This document shows, piece by piece, positions 34,026 through 45,571 of a stretch of 64,000 nt of DNA; within the stretch, counting starts at the first letter, position 1, and each line of letters opens with the position of its first letter. Origin of the DNA: Synaphobranchus kaupii (Eukaryota; Chordata; Actinopteri; Anguilliformes; Synaphobranchidae). The notes beneath the pieces were generated by a model. That model was not told the origin of the DNA. It saw nothing but the letters and a program-made list of their open reading frames with translations, and did not search any database. A program made the translations under genes and the position numbers. Where the stretch lies: NCBI GenBank assembly GCA_029718625.1, contig CM056379.1, positions 61,655,626-61,719,625 on the forward strand, given 5' to 3'.

Positions 34026-34565
34026 ACTGCATATATGGCAGCAGAGTGATGGTTTAAGGCTAGTTTGATAAGTCAGACTCTTCATGACTTGGAGCCATTC
34101 AGCTAACCATGTGCTCCATACTGTTCCAGTGTAATTTACAGCTTAATCTAGTCCCACCCCCCAATTCTCATAGAGATCCATTAAAATGCAGAGAGGTTAT
34201 AGTATCGCTTGTAAGAGTTCCAGAAAATAAGATATCAAGAGTCTTTTGATATTGTTGGGTCAATCAGGAAGTCATGGCATGCAAAGGATATGCAACCAAA
34301 TATTAAAAATGATTACTTTATTCTACATTATGTTAAACTGTCCAATATTTTTTGATGCCCGAAAACGGCGGGGACTATGTACAAAAGGTTCTATAATTTC
34401 TAAACGGTTGATCCGATATGGATAAAAATATTAAAGCTCAAATTAAAGCTGACAGTCTGCACTTGAACCTCATAGTCATTGTATCCTTTCAAACTCAAAG
34501 CACTAGAGTACAGAACCAAACTAACAAAAAATGTGTCACTGTCCAATGAATTATGGTGCTCACTG
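34026..34565 (+). mobile_element. fold-back MITE, half copy D
   Basis: Same orientation as copy A. It begins inside the arm (CATCTACTGCATATATGGCA) and ends GTGCTCACTG before TA at 34566-34567. The palindrome centre and other arm are absent. Confidence 0.75.
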
Positions 34566-34567
34566 TA

Positions 34568-35324
34568 TACCATAATTACCAATATTTGAAAGTGCATGCC
34601 ACAACTAGCAAGCATTTTTAAATTTTTTTGTCAGCCATGGTGTTAAGTTATAAATGTTAAGTGTAAGTCTTATTGGCCGAATCTAAAGCAGCATTCCTGA
34701 CCCAAAGCAGGAAAAACAGGTCCCACTAGAAACAATCAGCTGATCATAGGAGGTGCTACAGAGATAAACTTAAGATATCTTGCAGAGATAAAACCTAAAC
34801 GTTTACCCATTTTTGTCTGTTTAGTACCGTTCTGTTTAAAGCTTTATAACTTAAAGTTTTCTGGTTCGCAAACCTCCTGTCTACATGTGTACAAAATATG
34901 AAATGGATATGTATTACTGCTCAAGTCCCATAAGGCTATTTTAAATGGTGTACCTTGGTGTCCAAAAATCTATCCAAACTAGAAATTCCAATCACTGAGC
35001 AATCAGGAAAAAAGCCTCCCCCCGCCTGACCTTCCACTGCCTTGGTTTGTTTTTCTTCCCAATGCACTGCAATCCCAATTTCAATATAAGTCCCTTTTAT
35101 ATTGCAGACCATGACTCACCACAGGAGAACTATGCCTTGTAAATATGTAGATATGTTCAGACACTGAGATGGGTAAATTCTGCTAGGCTGTTAAATTGAA
35201 ATCCATGTTGAAAGTATGTTCATGTCCAGATTGAATAATCGGGCTATATGCATTTCACCTACTTGCGCTACGGCATAGATTTAATGCAAACCATGAGTAT
35301 ATATAGACAATTTTAGCCCCAAAA
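34568..35324. other. non-coding stretch
   Basis: Nothing recognisable. Confidence 0.4.
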
Positions 35325-36770
35325 AGTGCCAATTTTTGTTTCACCTCTTTTTGAATGTATCCATATGACCTTGACCTCTGACCTATATAGTTGTCATTTG
35401 AGAAATATGTGCCCAGTGTCAAGCGTCAAGTTCATACTTTCTTTGTCCCCGTCGGATATATAGTTCTCGAGTTATCAGCAAAAACGTGTTTTCTAAGATT
35501 TCTAAGGTTAACCCTATTTACTTTGGCCCTTCAGAGGCAATTTACTCCTGGTTTCTATTAGTTTTATTTAAATGTCAATATCTAAAAAAATATTCCCTGC
35601 ACATCCATGGTTTTAAGTTTGAACTGAAGAAGAAGCTGTATCATTCAGAAATTTGCTACAGAATACATTTATTTCAGAATAGTCACATACAGTATATATA
35701 TAATAACCATAACATACGCCGCCTAATGTATTTAAATACGTTTAAAAAAGAACGTACGAAAGCGCGTGTGTATTCACACAAGTACAGCAACGTATTTCAG
35801 CCCTAAGTGAGAGGGGTGGAAATGTCGACTGTACGGGACTTTGGCGAAATATAACAAGATAAACTCTTCAGGGTTCATCACAAAACAGCTGTCGCTGAAT
35901 ATACTGGTAAGTACTTGGTTTCTTAAACATATTTATACGAGAGATTTTGGAGAAATAAACCGAAAGTGCATCAGGTACTGTATATAGTACAGTAAGCAAG
36001 GGAAAACGGCGATTGCTTATTTGTACAACGTTTAAAAAAAATATTGTTTCTATACGTGAACATAATTTTCTTAGCGTGTATAAACGGTGCAATTTATGCA
36101 TTTTACAGTCTGTGGCTGTAGCCAGAGGAGGGTCGTAAGTGCTTTGGGCTATTAATAACGCCCTCCTAATTTATTGCACTGCAGTGTAACTGGAGAAGCT
36201 GAGGTTTTCGCAAGAGGCTACCCTTTTAAAAAATACTGCGTCAAAATTTACGGGGTTTTCTTAAAGCTGTTGTTTATATTTTCAGATGAACATGAATACT
36301 GTAATTGAGACGCATGCGTCTCAACCACTAGGGGTTTATAGAAGTTTATATAAGTTTATAGAGTTAAGGTCACAAAACAAATAGATGTTGCACAACTTCA
36401 GTAAATATACATCTCTGATGTACAAGGACTAGTTCCAGGGCCTTGCGATTTATGAGTTTCCGCCTCCACAAAACTAGAGTGCCAATTTTTGTCGCACCTC
36501 TTTTTCAATTGGCCATATGACCTTGACCTCTGACCTATATAGGTGTCATGTGAATCAAGCTTCAAGTTGATACTTTGTCCCAATCTGATATATAGTTCTC
36601 GAATTATCAGCAAAAATGTGTTTTTGTCCGGTAGGGCGGCCATCTTGGGAAAGTAGGTCAAGGTCACAAAACAAATAGATGTTGCACAACTTAAGTAAAC
36701 ATACATCTCTGATGTACAAGAACTAGTTCCATGGCCTTGCGGTTTCTAAGATTCTGCCACCGCAAAATTA
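35325..36770. repeat. dispersed repeat Y, two tandem copies, the first split by about 870 bp
   Basis: Copy 1 is 35325-35492 plus 36366-36475; copy 2 is 36476-36770. Shared landmarks are AGTGCCAATTTTTGT, TATGACCTTGACCTCTGACC, ATATATAGTTCTCGA, AAGGTCACAAAACAAATAGA and TACATCTCTGATGTACAAG. The 35493-36365 insert replaces about 36 bases of the repeat, has no supportable ORF and shows no obvious inverted ends. Confidence 0.7.
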
Positions 36771-38611
36771 ACCAGCCAAAATAAAAAATAAAAATAATAA
36801 TTTTTTGAGAGTGGTTTTGGACTAGTGGGTGGACATGGAGTCTGATGACGGATATAATTCCTGCGGGAAATCAATGTAGAAAGAAACCCAACAACTGGTA
36901 TAAGCCACCTCCTATGGGGGAGGCTTAAATAGATAATAATTTCCACCCTTTGCAAAAGATTAGTGGAATGCTTATAGGTGTCCAAAAACCTACCCAAACC
37001 TATCGAAACCCTGCAAAGGGGGTGCATAGGGATCGGAGGACCAGGCGCGGCGGTAGGAGTCAGAAAGCTCCACAGAGTGGAACCACAAGGACGGAGAAAC
37101 TCCGTAGAAAAGGAAGGAATAAAAAGGAGAAAATAAACAAGCTCTCACTCTAGATAATAGAAAAAGATTTTCAAAATAGCTTTTCAGAGATGCAGACGCT
37201 TATTGATAATACTGTTCTAATAATACGCACGCTTGTAACACACAGCTCTGACAATCACTCACAACTGTCCAATGACTTACCTTGTATCTCTTAGGGAAAG
37301 CTTAGACTTCATTCTTTTTGGATAATGAGGCTGTCAATCCATTACAATTAGTTTCATGATATTACAACTGCCATTTTGAATTGCGTAATGTTACACAGAC
37401 GTTTTAAAAAAAATAAAATAATTTTGCCCGTGTTAAAACTTACACCGTACACCACATATAGACAGAAAAGGCAGAATATAATACAGAATCCTAGAAAGGA
37501 CATGTCTGGCTTTAATAATGTATGTTAGGTTATGACTTTATTCCATACTTTATGAGAGATTTTCATAGCAGAAGGAAATTATATGATGATGACAGAAATT
37601 CACTCTAATAAGTGAGCAGGCAAAACAGTTTAATTTACGTATATTCAGGATGGCCTGAACAAAGGGGTTAGCATATTCTCCCAATACACAGTCTGGGAGC
37701 TTTGGGTGATATTACAGTACAAACACAGAAATCTTTAGGGAAAAAAACGGGACATATAAAAATAAGATATTCATTGAAGTATTTGAAAGGTGTTTTAAAG
37801 GAACACCATAAACATCTTTAAACCTTGTGAATTCCCTCTATCTGTTATTTCCTCTGTTTAATGCATCTATCTGTTACATATTATACCAGCATATTATTCC
37901 ATATCTGATTGTTACATTATTGCGCTCCATAGAAACCTCTGGGAATGGCAGGAATTGGATGCCTGAATCAATGAGGAAACATTACTTACAGTAATGAGGT
38001 ATGAAATGCCACAAGCACAACCACCTTCTGTCATAATATTCTCCAAGGTCAGTTCTGAAAACATCTTCCACGTCTGGCTAATTACAAACTGTCTGAATGT
38101 GAATTAAGAACATTTTTAGCTGCATTCTTATTTTCCTGGTAATAGAACAAGAGGCCATGCCTCTAGATGTATCTGGAAATTAATTATTCTGAATCTCCAG
38201 AGCAGAAAACATTCAAATCAAATAGCTTTAATTTCTAAAGTCCTGGACAGCATTTAATTGAATTCAGAAGGTACCAAATGCATTTGTGAGTACTTTTATC
38301 AGTTTATAAAAAGGTATGTACATCATTTAGCCACCACAACTGGGTAGTTGCTAGAATTAAATGATCAGGACCACTTTAAAATCTTCCCTGGTGGCCTTTT
38401 GAAGATTGCCTGCAGTCCTAGATCAGTTCCGAGTCCTGACATCTTCAACTCCAGTGAAGAACGATGGTAAATTTTGTAGCTGCAGATCCAACGGACATTC
38501 CCGAGCATATGTTGTGAATGCGTCTCCATGGTGAAGACCACAAACAAAATTATCCCGAATATACAATTTGTCAATATTATCAAAACGAGCAGCATGAGTG
38601 CCCTGAACAAT
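36771..38611. other. non-coding stretch
   Basis: No gene was seen. 36960-37150 is purine-rich and weakly resembles Gypsy LTR edge sequence (GGAGGACCAGGCGCGGCGG), which is not enough for a call. Confidence 0.35.
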
Positions 38612-38726
38612 CTCTAGCCTGCTTTGTTTTTCTACGTTTTGGTTTTCAGGTGGGGGCCCGCCCCATTGCCTGTTTGTGCCGTCTTGGTTGCGATCGCGGG
38701 TTCTCCAGTAGGGTCATGCATCACAA

Positions 38727-39731
38727 TTGGTGGCCCATCCAGGCGTTCACCGGACCAGAGAATTTATTTCTCGCCGGTTTTGGTGGCCCAAACTGGAGAG
38801 CGATGTGCGGGAATTCGTCGCCGCATGTTCCACTTGCGCCCGTAACAAGTGTTCGCGCCTTTCCCCTTCGGGTCTTTTGTGTCCACTTCCCATTCCCAGT
38901 CGTCCCTGGAGTCACATCGCCTTAGATTTTGTTACCGGTCTGCCGTCGTCCCATGGGAACACCATTATCTTGGTGGTGGTCGATCGGTTTTCTAAGGCGG
39001 CTTTCACTTCATCTCCCTACCTAAATTGCTTTCTGCTCCTGAGACGGCTCAGTTAACGGTGGACCATGTTTTCAGGGTGCACTACGTTTTCAGGGTGCAC
39101 GGCCTCCCCCTGGATGTGGTGTCCGACCCCATTATTCCCTGAGCTGGAGAGAGATGCGGAGGTTCCTTCCGCCGCTTTTTTCGTTCGCAGATGTCGAGCA
39201 GCCTGGAGGCGCGTACGCTCCTCTCTTTTACGCGCTTCGGCTAAACAAAAGGCAGTGGCCGACAGACATTGTCAGCCTGCCCCTTCTTACCGGGTGGGGC
39301 AACGGGTGTGGCTTTCTACATGGGACCTACCTCTGCGAGTAGAGTCTCGTAAACTCACGCCTCGGTTTGTAGGCCCTTTTAAAATCATCCGGAAACTTAA
39401 CCCGGTCACTGTGCGCCTTCAGTTGCCATCATCCATGCGCATCCACCCCACCTTCCATGTCTCTCGCTTGAAACCGGTGCTCGTTAGCGCACTAGCTCCA
39501 GCTGATAAGCCACTGCCTCCCCCCCACTTTGTGGATGGAGGTACGGTGTATACCGTTCGACGTATTTTGGCTGAGAGACGTGTGGGCAGAGGTTGTCAAT
39601 TTTTGGTGGACTGGGAGGGTTATGGGCCTGAGGAGCGTTGCTGGGTTCCCACCAGGAACATCTTGGATCCTACTCTAATTAGGGAGTTTTGTAGAAGCAA
39701 GACTGAGGGATCGCCTGGAGCCGTCCCTTAG
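38727..39731 (+). pseudogene. Gypsy integrase and chromodomain, internally deleted
   Basis: The zinc-binding region ([28 protein letters not shown]) and the first core Asp ([19 protein letters not shown]) are present. A frameshift follows, then a local duplication of VFRVH, then DVVSD with the second catalytic Asp. The Glu region is deleted. The frame continues from [15 protein letters not shown] through the GPF module ([20 protein letters not shown]) to an intact chromodomain ([39 protein letters not shown]), ending at 39731 just before the polypurine tract. The protein could not catalyse integration. Confidence 0.85.
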
Positions 39732-39742
39732 AAGGAGGGTCC

Positions 39743-40258
39743 TGTCATGGTTATTTGCAGCCTTTGTTTTTCTATGTTTTTGGTTTCCTTTTTGGCATCG
39801 TCAAGACGCTCTATCGGATTTTTTCCGCCTCCGTTCCGGTTTTCATGTCTTGCCCGACAATCATTCCCTATACCTGTTTTACGTTTCCTGCGGGCTATAA
39901 ATACCTCAGGACTTCCGCATTTTCTTTTGCCACAAGAGCTTTGGCTAACAGGTTTTTTCTATTCTTTTCCTTCACTCGTTTTTTCGAGTTTTGTTTTGTT
40001 TCATTATCTTTTGTTACGCCTAATTATTTAGTGCGTGAGGTTCTTATGTTAGTTATTCTCGCTGTTTATCGAGATCGCCTCAGTTTTTGGAGGTTGCTTT
40101 GTTTTGCCTTGTGCTAGGGAAGTTTTGCTCCCAATCCTGTGTTATCCCAGTCCTGGTATGGATTATTCCGCGTTTTGTGGCGTATCTCTCTCTAGATACG
40201 CTTTTAGAAATCCTTATCAGTCGCGTTTGGTTCTCCGAACCTTAGACTCCCCCTCACA
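39743..40258 (+). repeat. 3' LTR of the + strand Gypsy-2 copy (516 bp)
   Basis: It starts TGTCATGGTTATTTGCAG directly after the polypurine tract and ends CTCCCCCTCACA. A TATAAATA-type motif lies at 39896-39903. It is shorter than the 698- and 716-bp relatives because of internal deletion. Confidence 0.8.
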
Positions 40259-40725
40259 CACACAGCGCATGAAAAAAACAAAAGACAAAAGCCAGAAACA
40301 ACAAAATACATTCAAATTAACAAACATGAACACAAGAGACAGCTGGACTACATGTCGCCATTACAGCGCCATGTGACGTCACACACCTGTCTCTGCAAGC
40401 AGGGTTTACTACCATGCCATGTAGGAAATTTTACTCAACGATGTATTTTAATAGCTTAAAATTGTCTTGAGATGATTGTTTACAATTCAGTGTACTTCTC
40501 CCTGCATGCCACCATGTTTGTGTGGCATCATATGATGCCTCTCAGTGAAGTTGGAGTTGTTGAATTCTGCCAGAGTTTCCAAGTTGGAACTCTGCAATTA
40601 AGTGGCATTCCATTGCACTATTCCTAGTAGGAGTTTGGAAATTCTGACTTTTGAGTTGTCTGGAACGCAGCATTATTATTATTATTCCTAATTACTGAAA
40701 AACGTCATGAACACTCCAACCGTCC

Positions 40726-41574
40726 TTATACAGCTATGGAGGACTTGAGGCTCTTGGATTTGGAGGTCTTGCGACCAATGCTGGAAAACTTTATGCTGCC
40801 GGTGCTGCGCAAGGAGCCACATTTCTGCCTGCTGCTGCTCCGGCTGTACCTGGGTGACGTGTCCCTGGGCCCCTGCAGGGCTGAGGCCTCCTTCTGGGCC
40901 AGGTTGTGCTTGTTCTGGTTGCTGTAGTGGTGGTCCCAACCCCTGGCCCTGGAGGAGAACCACTTGTAGGTGACGTGCAATAGCTCGGCGAGGCTGGCCA
41001 GGGCCGACAGCACGCCCACTACAAAGTAGAAGCAGAGGAAGACTGTCTTCTCCATGGGCCGGGATGTGAAGCAGTCCACCGTGTGCGGGCAGGGGAAGCG
41101 GCTGCAGGGGAACTGGGCCTCCACCCAGAAGCCATACAGCCACCACTGGCCCACCACGAAGGCCACCTCCGCCATCATCCGGAACCCCACATTGATGATG
41201 TAGAGCCGCCGCATGTGTCGGTCATCCCGGACGCAGGAGGCAGGGCCCCAGCAGCGTCCCTCTGCCTTCTTGTTTTTGTGGTGCATGGCATACATGAGGA
41301 AGACCAAGGAAGGGGTGGAGATGAGCACGATGTGAAGGACCCAGAAGCGGTACTGAGATATAGGGAAGGCTTGGTCATAGCAGACCTGCTTACAACCGGG
41401 CTGCAGGGTGTTGCAGGCGAACTCCGCTTGCTCATCCTCAAACAGGTCCGTGGCCACGGTGCCCAGGATCAGCATTCGGAAGACCAGCATAAGCAGCAGC
41501 CAGAAGCGACCCAGCATGGGCGAGTCGACCTGCAGAGTGTCAAACAGCCCACTGAGGAAGCCCCAGTCCGCCAT
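40726..41574 (-). CDS. delta-type connexin (GJD3-like gap junction protein), intact
   Basis: A 282-residue connexin. Six subunits form a hemichannel in the plasma membrane, and two hemichannels dock to make a gap junction passing ions and small molecules. Four membrane segments fall at about 20-42, 76-96, 125-148 and 177-200. The first extracellular loop has C54-x6-C61-x3-C65 and the second C157-x4-C162-x5-C168, the spacing that forms the intra-loop disulfides. RPMEKTVF follows in the second loop. The loops (FEDEQAEFACNTLQPGC; CPHTVDCFTSRP) most resemble GJD3; a fish-specific delta paralogue such as gjd6 is also possible. The cytoplasmic tail is Ser/Lys/Arg-rich and ends SSIAV, a possible PDZ ligand. 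The ATG lies in a strong context (GTCACCATGG), and the whole coding region is in one exon. No stop or frameshift is seen, so it is probably functional. Confidence 0.93.
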   Translation of the reverse strand: MADWGFLSGLFDTLQVDSPMLGRFWLLLMLVFRMLILGTVATDLFEDEQAEFACNTLQPGCKQVCYDQAFPISQYRFWVLHIVLISTPSLVFLMYAMHHKNKKAEGRCWGPASCVRDDRHMRRLYIINVGFRMMAEVAFVVGQWWLYGFWVEAQFPCSRFPCPHTVDCFTSRPMEKTVFLCFYFVVGVLSALASLAELLHVTYKWFSSRARGWDHHYSNQNKHNLAQKEASALQGPRDTSPRYSRSSSRQKCGSLRSTGSIKFSSIGRKTSKSKSLKSSIAV

Positions 41575-41708
41575 GGTGACACCGTTGTCTGCTCAGACCT
41601 CGAGATCAGCACCCTCAAAGCAGCCCAAATTTGTGGGTCACAGCAGCCACAGGTAATCGGAATCAACCTTATGCTCCTCCGTCCCTTCCATCGTAAACCA
41701 GTTCTCTC
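41575..41708 (-). other. 5' UTR part of the connexin coding exon
   Basis: 134 bases between the ATG and a predicted 3' splice site. Connexin genes typically have a non-coding first exon and an intron in the 5' UTR, which this arrangement fits. The first exon and promoter were not identified. Confidence 0.6.
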
Positions 41709-41726
41709 CTGCAGAGAGATTTGAAT
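41709..41726 (-). other. 3' splice site upstream of the connexin exon
   Basis: The minus strand reads CAAATCTCTCTGCAG, a pyrimidine tract followed by AG, with the exon starting at 41708. Confidence 0.6.
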
Positions 41727-42245
41727 GAGGAAAAGGTTAGAAAATCTTAAGCATTATGTTTATTGCATTTTTACTATTTAATCCCACCAAATTAGGAAAA
41801 GTCAATACAAAATGGAAAAAAAGGTGAACTGGTTTTTAAGAGACTTCAAACACTGAATGGGGTCAAATTGACCCCCAAACACAACAAGGGTTAATCTGCC
41901 TTTTCAGGTCTCCAGTGTGTGGCAGTCAAGTCTGTGGTCCATAATCAAAATCTCTGATCTATATGCATCTAAAAGCTGAAGCCAGAGTACAATAAATATT
42001 TTTGTTATTGGTATAGTAATGGTATAGTTTAATTGACTTTATTTAATTTTAATTACCTTCAGAATGACAAAAAAATTGAGGTTTTCACTCCAAGAAAAAT
42101 ACTTTTCTTTATCATTTTCAATTGATTTGTTGTGCAAAAGGGGGGAAAAAATTAAGACAAACGTTTTGGCTGCAAAGCCTTCACTGTGCCATTTAATTCC
42201 CTCTGCCAACAGAGTTAACAGGGGTTATGTTTTAGCCCCATTCCA

Positions 42246-42282
<37 letters not shown>

Positions 42283-43627
42283 AAGCAGGATATCTCCAAA
42301 GGTTATAAATGCATTTGCATGAAACTTTGTGGAAAGCTTGGTCATGGGGCAAGGAGGAACTGATGAACTTTTCACACAGATTGGCCAAAGGGGGTGTGGT
42401 GGTGGGTGTGGCTTCTCACTGAATAGATTCATGTAACACCATGAAACTGTGTTTGTCTCCAGCAGGAGGGTGCCAGAGAACTCATTTCCAGCCACTGAAA
42501 AATTATAGTGCTGATTGGCCACACAGTGTTGCAATAACAAACTAAAATGCTTAAGAGTGGATAGAATTTAAACACAAGCATATCTGTATTTCAGATACAG
42601 TTGTGAAAATCTCCTGATGTGAAGGGCATGGAAAAAAATATTACATTTTGGTGAATATCCAACATGTAGAACTGGCATATCTTGACAACTGCACAGTGTT
42701 GGCAGAGATATGTGTTCTACTAAGTGCTAAGGTTCCTAGTTTCATTCTGTCTCTATCACTTTCATCATTGTTTTGTTCATTACTGGTTAAAAGGCTTAAA
42801 GGCTTTCTTTCTACATTCTCATAAATAAAGGTACAGTGTCGGTACATTTTTGTTCTTTAAGGAACAAATTTCCTAAATGTATCCTGAAAGTATGATGATG
42901 TTATATTTGGGTACTAATAAGTACCTTTGAAAAGCACAAAAGGTGCAATTTAATTCTGTATTGCTGGCTAGGGGCACAATTTTATGTACCTACAGGGTAC
43001 CACAAATGGCAAGCATTTGTATCTTTTTAGGTACTTTTCGTATCTATCTTTCTTTCTTTCTTAGCCCTCTTACCTTCAAATTTGGCAATGCTCATAGGCC
43101 GTATATGTGTTTAAATTTATTTCCACTGCTAATAGATCAGATCTGTTATAGCTGCCAACCCTGCTAAAGTTTTAAGCTTCAGAAACGTAAATATTAATTT
43201 ACCTCATTTACCTCAACATACTGTATATTTCTCGCATAGATTCAACATGAAATTTGGCTTTTGGTTCATAGCCTTTCATATTATTGTATCATCAGCTTCA
43301 GGTTGGGTAGATTTGTTATTCATAGTGTTGAGCTGTAGTACATAAACACTTTCTCTTTCTCTAGGATATAAGCCACTATATTTTTCCCATCAATTTGATT
43401 TTCACAGATGATAAATATTCAGTAAATATTCAAGTACTCATTCATTCAACTCAAATTTGGCACATTTGTAGGCATAGTCCCTAGTTTGATGTATTCTTTG
43501 ATGTCATAGCTCTATGAAAGCCCTCACATTGCGACAACAAAATTTATTCACAAATTAATAAAATGTCATGCCACTCAGGTTTTGACCATTAATTGTTTAT
43601 AGCATTGCTTTACATGTGAATACTTAT
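41727..43627. other. connexin 5' intron or intergenic DNA, non-coding, with (TCTG)n
   Basis: A (TCTG)n tetranucleotide run lies at 42246-42282, next to decayed dispersed-repeat sequence (AGCAGGATATCTCCAAAGGTT). No ORF is supportable. If the splice site above is right, part of this is the connexin's first intron. Confidence 0.5.
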
Positions 43628-43783
43628 AATGGGCCTCATTCATGAAGCGTTCCGAAATACGAGTTGGTACTAAAAATCTAAGCCGGATTCATCAAACTGT
43701 GTGGGAAATGCAGATTTTTTCGTATTCAGGTACGAAGCGCGTCCACATTATTTTGTCCATGAATTGGTCCAAACCTAGTCAAA

Positions 43784-44720
43784 ATGGCACAGAAAAAGCG
43801 AAGCAAAGAATTATTCCGACACTGAAATCGAAGTTTTAATAGCAGATGTTCAATCAAGGAAAAACAAAAAAGTTTAGTATTGTCAGTACTGGTGTCATGA
43901 ACTGGGAAAGTAAAGGCCTAGCAGGAGATAACATGTACCCTCAATGCATTAGCAACCCTCACACAAACTGTTAAAGTAGTAAAAAATAAAATTTCTAACT
44001 GGATTGACATTAAATTGGAAGCGAAGATGTTATGGCAGTGTACCGGATTGGACCCAAACGCAGGACTCAGAGAGATTCAGTATAACTTTATTTGAAAGCA
44101 AGCAAGCAAGTAAGCAGGAATTGGCAAAATAAAAGGGAATGCAGGAATTGGCAAAATAAAAGGGAATGCAGGATACTGGGTTGGGCAAAATAAAGCGGGG
44201 TAGGTGACGGGTCAGGGCTGGCTGGGACAGGCAGGAGACAGCCTGGATGGGCTAAAATAAAAATAAGAACAGACAGGTTAAACAGGCAGGATCAAAACAG
44301 GAGATGGCCAGTGGTAATCTCAAATGGAGCAGAGAAAACGAAGTGGCAACAGGGAATGCGTGAGCGGAAACTAAATAGTGTCAAAAACAGGTGAAGGAGC
44401 TAAGTGATTAACTAATAGGAGTGCGGAATGTGAGTGAGTAAGGGAAACGATAGGCTGGAGCAAATCAAAGGGAAAAACCAGGAACTGACGGGGAGCCATG
44501 CCCAGCCTGCAACAAAAACACAAAACGTGAGACGAACAGGGTGAACTGAAAAACATGACACAAAACACAAGGAATGGGAATACAGATGAAACGAAAGGGA
44601 GGTGGACTGGAGGGAAACGGTGGATGTAACAGAAGAAACGTGTAGCTGCGCATCTACGTCTGCATCGGACGATTGAGTGCATTGCTTTATTGAAACCTGG
44701 AAATAAATTAAACGTTATTC
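43784..44720 (+). pseudogene. Harbinger Myb/SANT-like (NAIF1/MSANTD-type) gene remnant, split by an LTR
   Basis: From the ATG at 43784 the sequence reads MAQKKRSK and then, after a 1-base shift, NYSDTEIEVLIADVQSRKN, the start of a Myb/SANT-like DNA-binding domain. Further on, VVKNKISNWIDIKLEAK matches the last helix of the same domain (RKWSDIKVEAKKR-type). The frame then meets the LTR insertion at 44027 and resumes at 44637 with KKRVAAHLRLHRTIECI. In Harbinger elements this second protein binds DNA and carries the transposase to the nucleus and element ends. Internal stops and shifts show it is dead. Confidence 0.65.
44028..44631 (-). mobile_element. solo LTR, 604 bp, TSD GAAGA, related to the Gypsy-3 LTR
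   Basis: On the minus strand it starts TGTTACATCCACCG and ends TGCCATAACA, flanked by perfect GAAGA at 44023-44027 and 44632-44636. Composition and landmarks (GCCCAGCCTGCA; GGACTCAGAGA near the 3' end on +) parallel the LTRs of Gypsy-3. It lies inside a codon run of the Myb/SANT remnant. Confidence 0.85.
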
Positions 44721-45234
44721 ATTTTGTAATTTTGTTGGGGGTTCTGTGCATGTGAGTTGTGGTTTGAAACCGGGTAATTACATAGGCTACCTTATTTTAG
44801 AATCTCTCTGGCGCATTCTAATTGCGGTCACATTGATGCACGTGTCCCACTGAGCAAAAGCCAGAATCGAGCTCAGGTTTTACTGGGGTATAGCGTGGCT
44901 ACATTCTAACTGGTTAAAAAAAACTTTCACTTTTAAGCCACTTTAAAGCAAATTTCTTTCATTGTTTAAATGTGTATTTTAATTAGCATAGCCTGTTTAA
45001 GGGCATGTAGAATTTAGATTTTTAGCAATTTAGAAAAAAAGTAGGTTACTGGGAGCATTCATTAGTCTACATTATGGGTCTAATTAAACAGCTTCATAGC
45101 CTACAATTGATTAATAGGCATAATTTAAAGTGTTTGCTTTTTACAATCTTAATTTATTACGTTTGCAATGTGTATTTCAAAGGCTACATTTAGTCTTGTG
45201 AATTTAGCAGAAAATAAAAATAAATTAATATTCT

Positions 45235-45571
45235 TTTCTTAATATTCTAAATTTTTCCCTTTTTGGTAGCCAATTGGACCCTATGCAATTCAAGAGAATC
45301 GCCTCTACAACCCCTTTGTCCGGTAGCAGGAAAGAGGGCGCTATGTCATCTTCAGGGCAGACTCCTCGAGCTCCTAACCGTGATTCCAGCTCGCCCAGGG
45401 CTGTCTTATGTACAACGATTCTCTCCGAGTCCCTCCCCCCACCCCGGGAGCAGCCGCTGATTGCCACTCCCTCAGGACACCGACCATGCTCGGATCGAAC
45501 CCCCGATCCTTGGGGCGCAACTGCACAGACAGAAAGTCTGCGCCTTTGTCTGCTGCACCATCGCGGTGCTA
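45235..45571 (-). mobile_element. tRNA-derived SINE, 337 bp, 14-bp TSD
   Basis: It is flanked by perfect TAAATTAATATTCT at 45221-45234 and 45572-45585. On the minus strand the head has GCGATGGTGCAGCAGACAA (A-box region) and GGGGTTCGATCCGAGC (B box), then a body and a tail ATTGGCTACCAAAAAGGGAA. The long duplication indicates LINE-driven retrotransposition. The pol III promoter boxes appear intact. Confidence 0.9.

Larger units (their letters stand above)
38612..40258 (+). mobile_element. Gypsy-2 family element, + strand, 5' and internally deleted
   Basis: A short 5' piece resembling the beginning of the family LTR (GCTTTGTTTTTCTACGTTTT near 38620) is joined directly to integrase sequence. The chromodomain, polypurine tract (AGAAGGAGGGTCC, 39730-39742) and 3' LTR follow. 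Gag, protease, RT and RNase H are absent. This deletion pattern is similar in kind to the minus-strand copy at 2045-5119. The element ends about 470 bp beyond the 3' end of the connexin coding sequence. Confidence 0.75.

Noticed and set aside
36950..37153. Basic 67-residue frame near Gypsy-like edge sequence
   Set aside because: Purine-rich low-complexity composition; no recognisable protein.
41083..41724. 213-residue plus-strand frame
   Set aside because: Antisense of the connexin coding exon.
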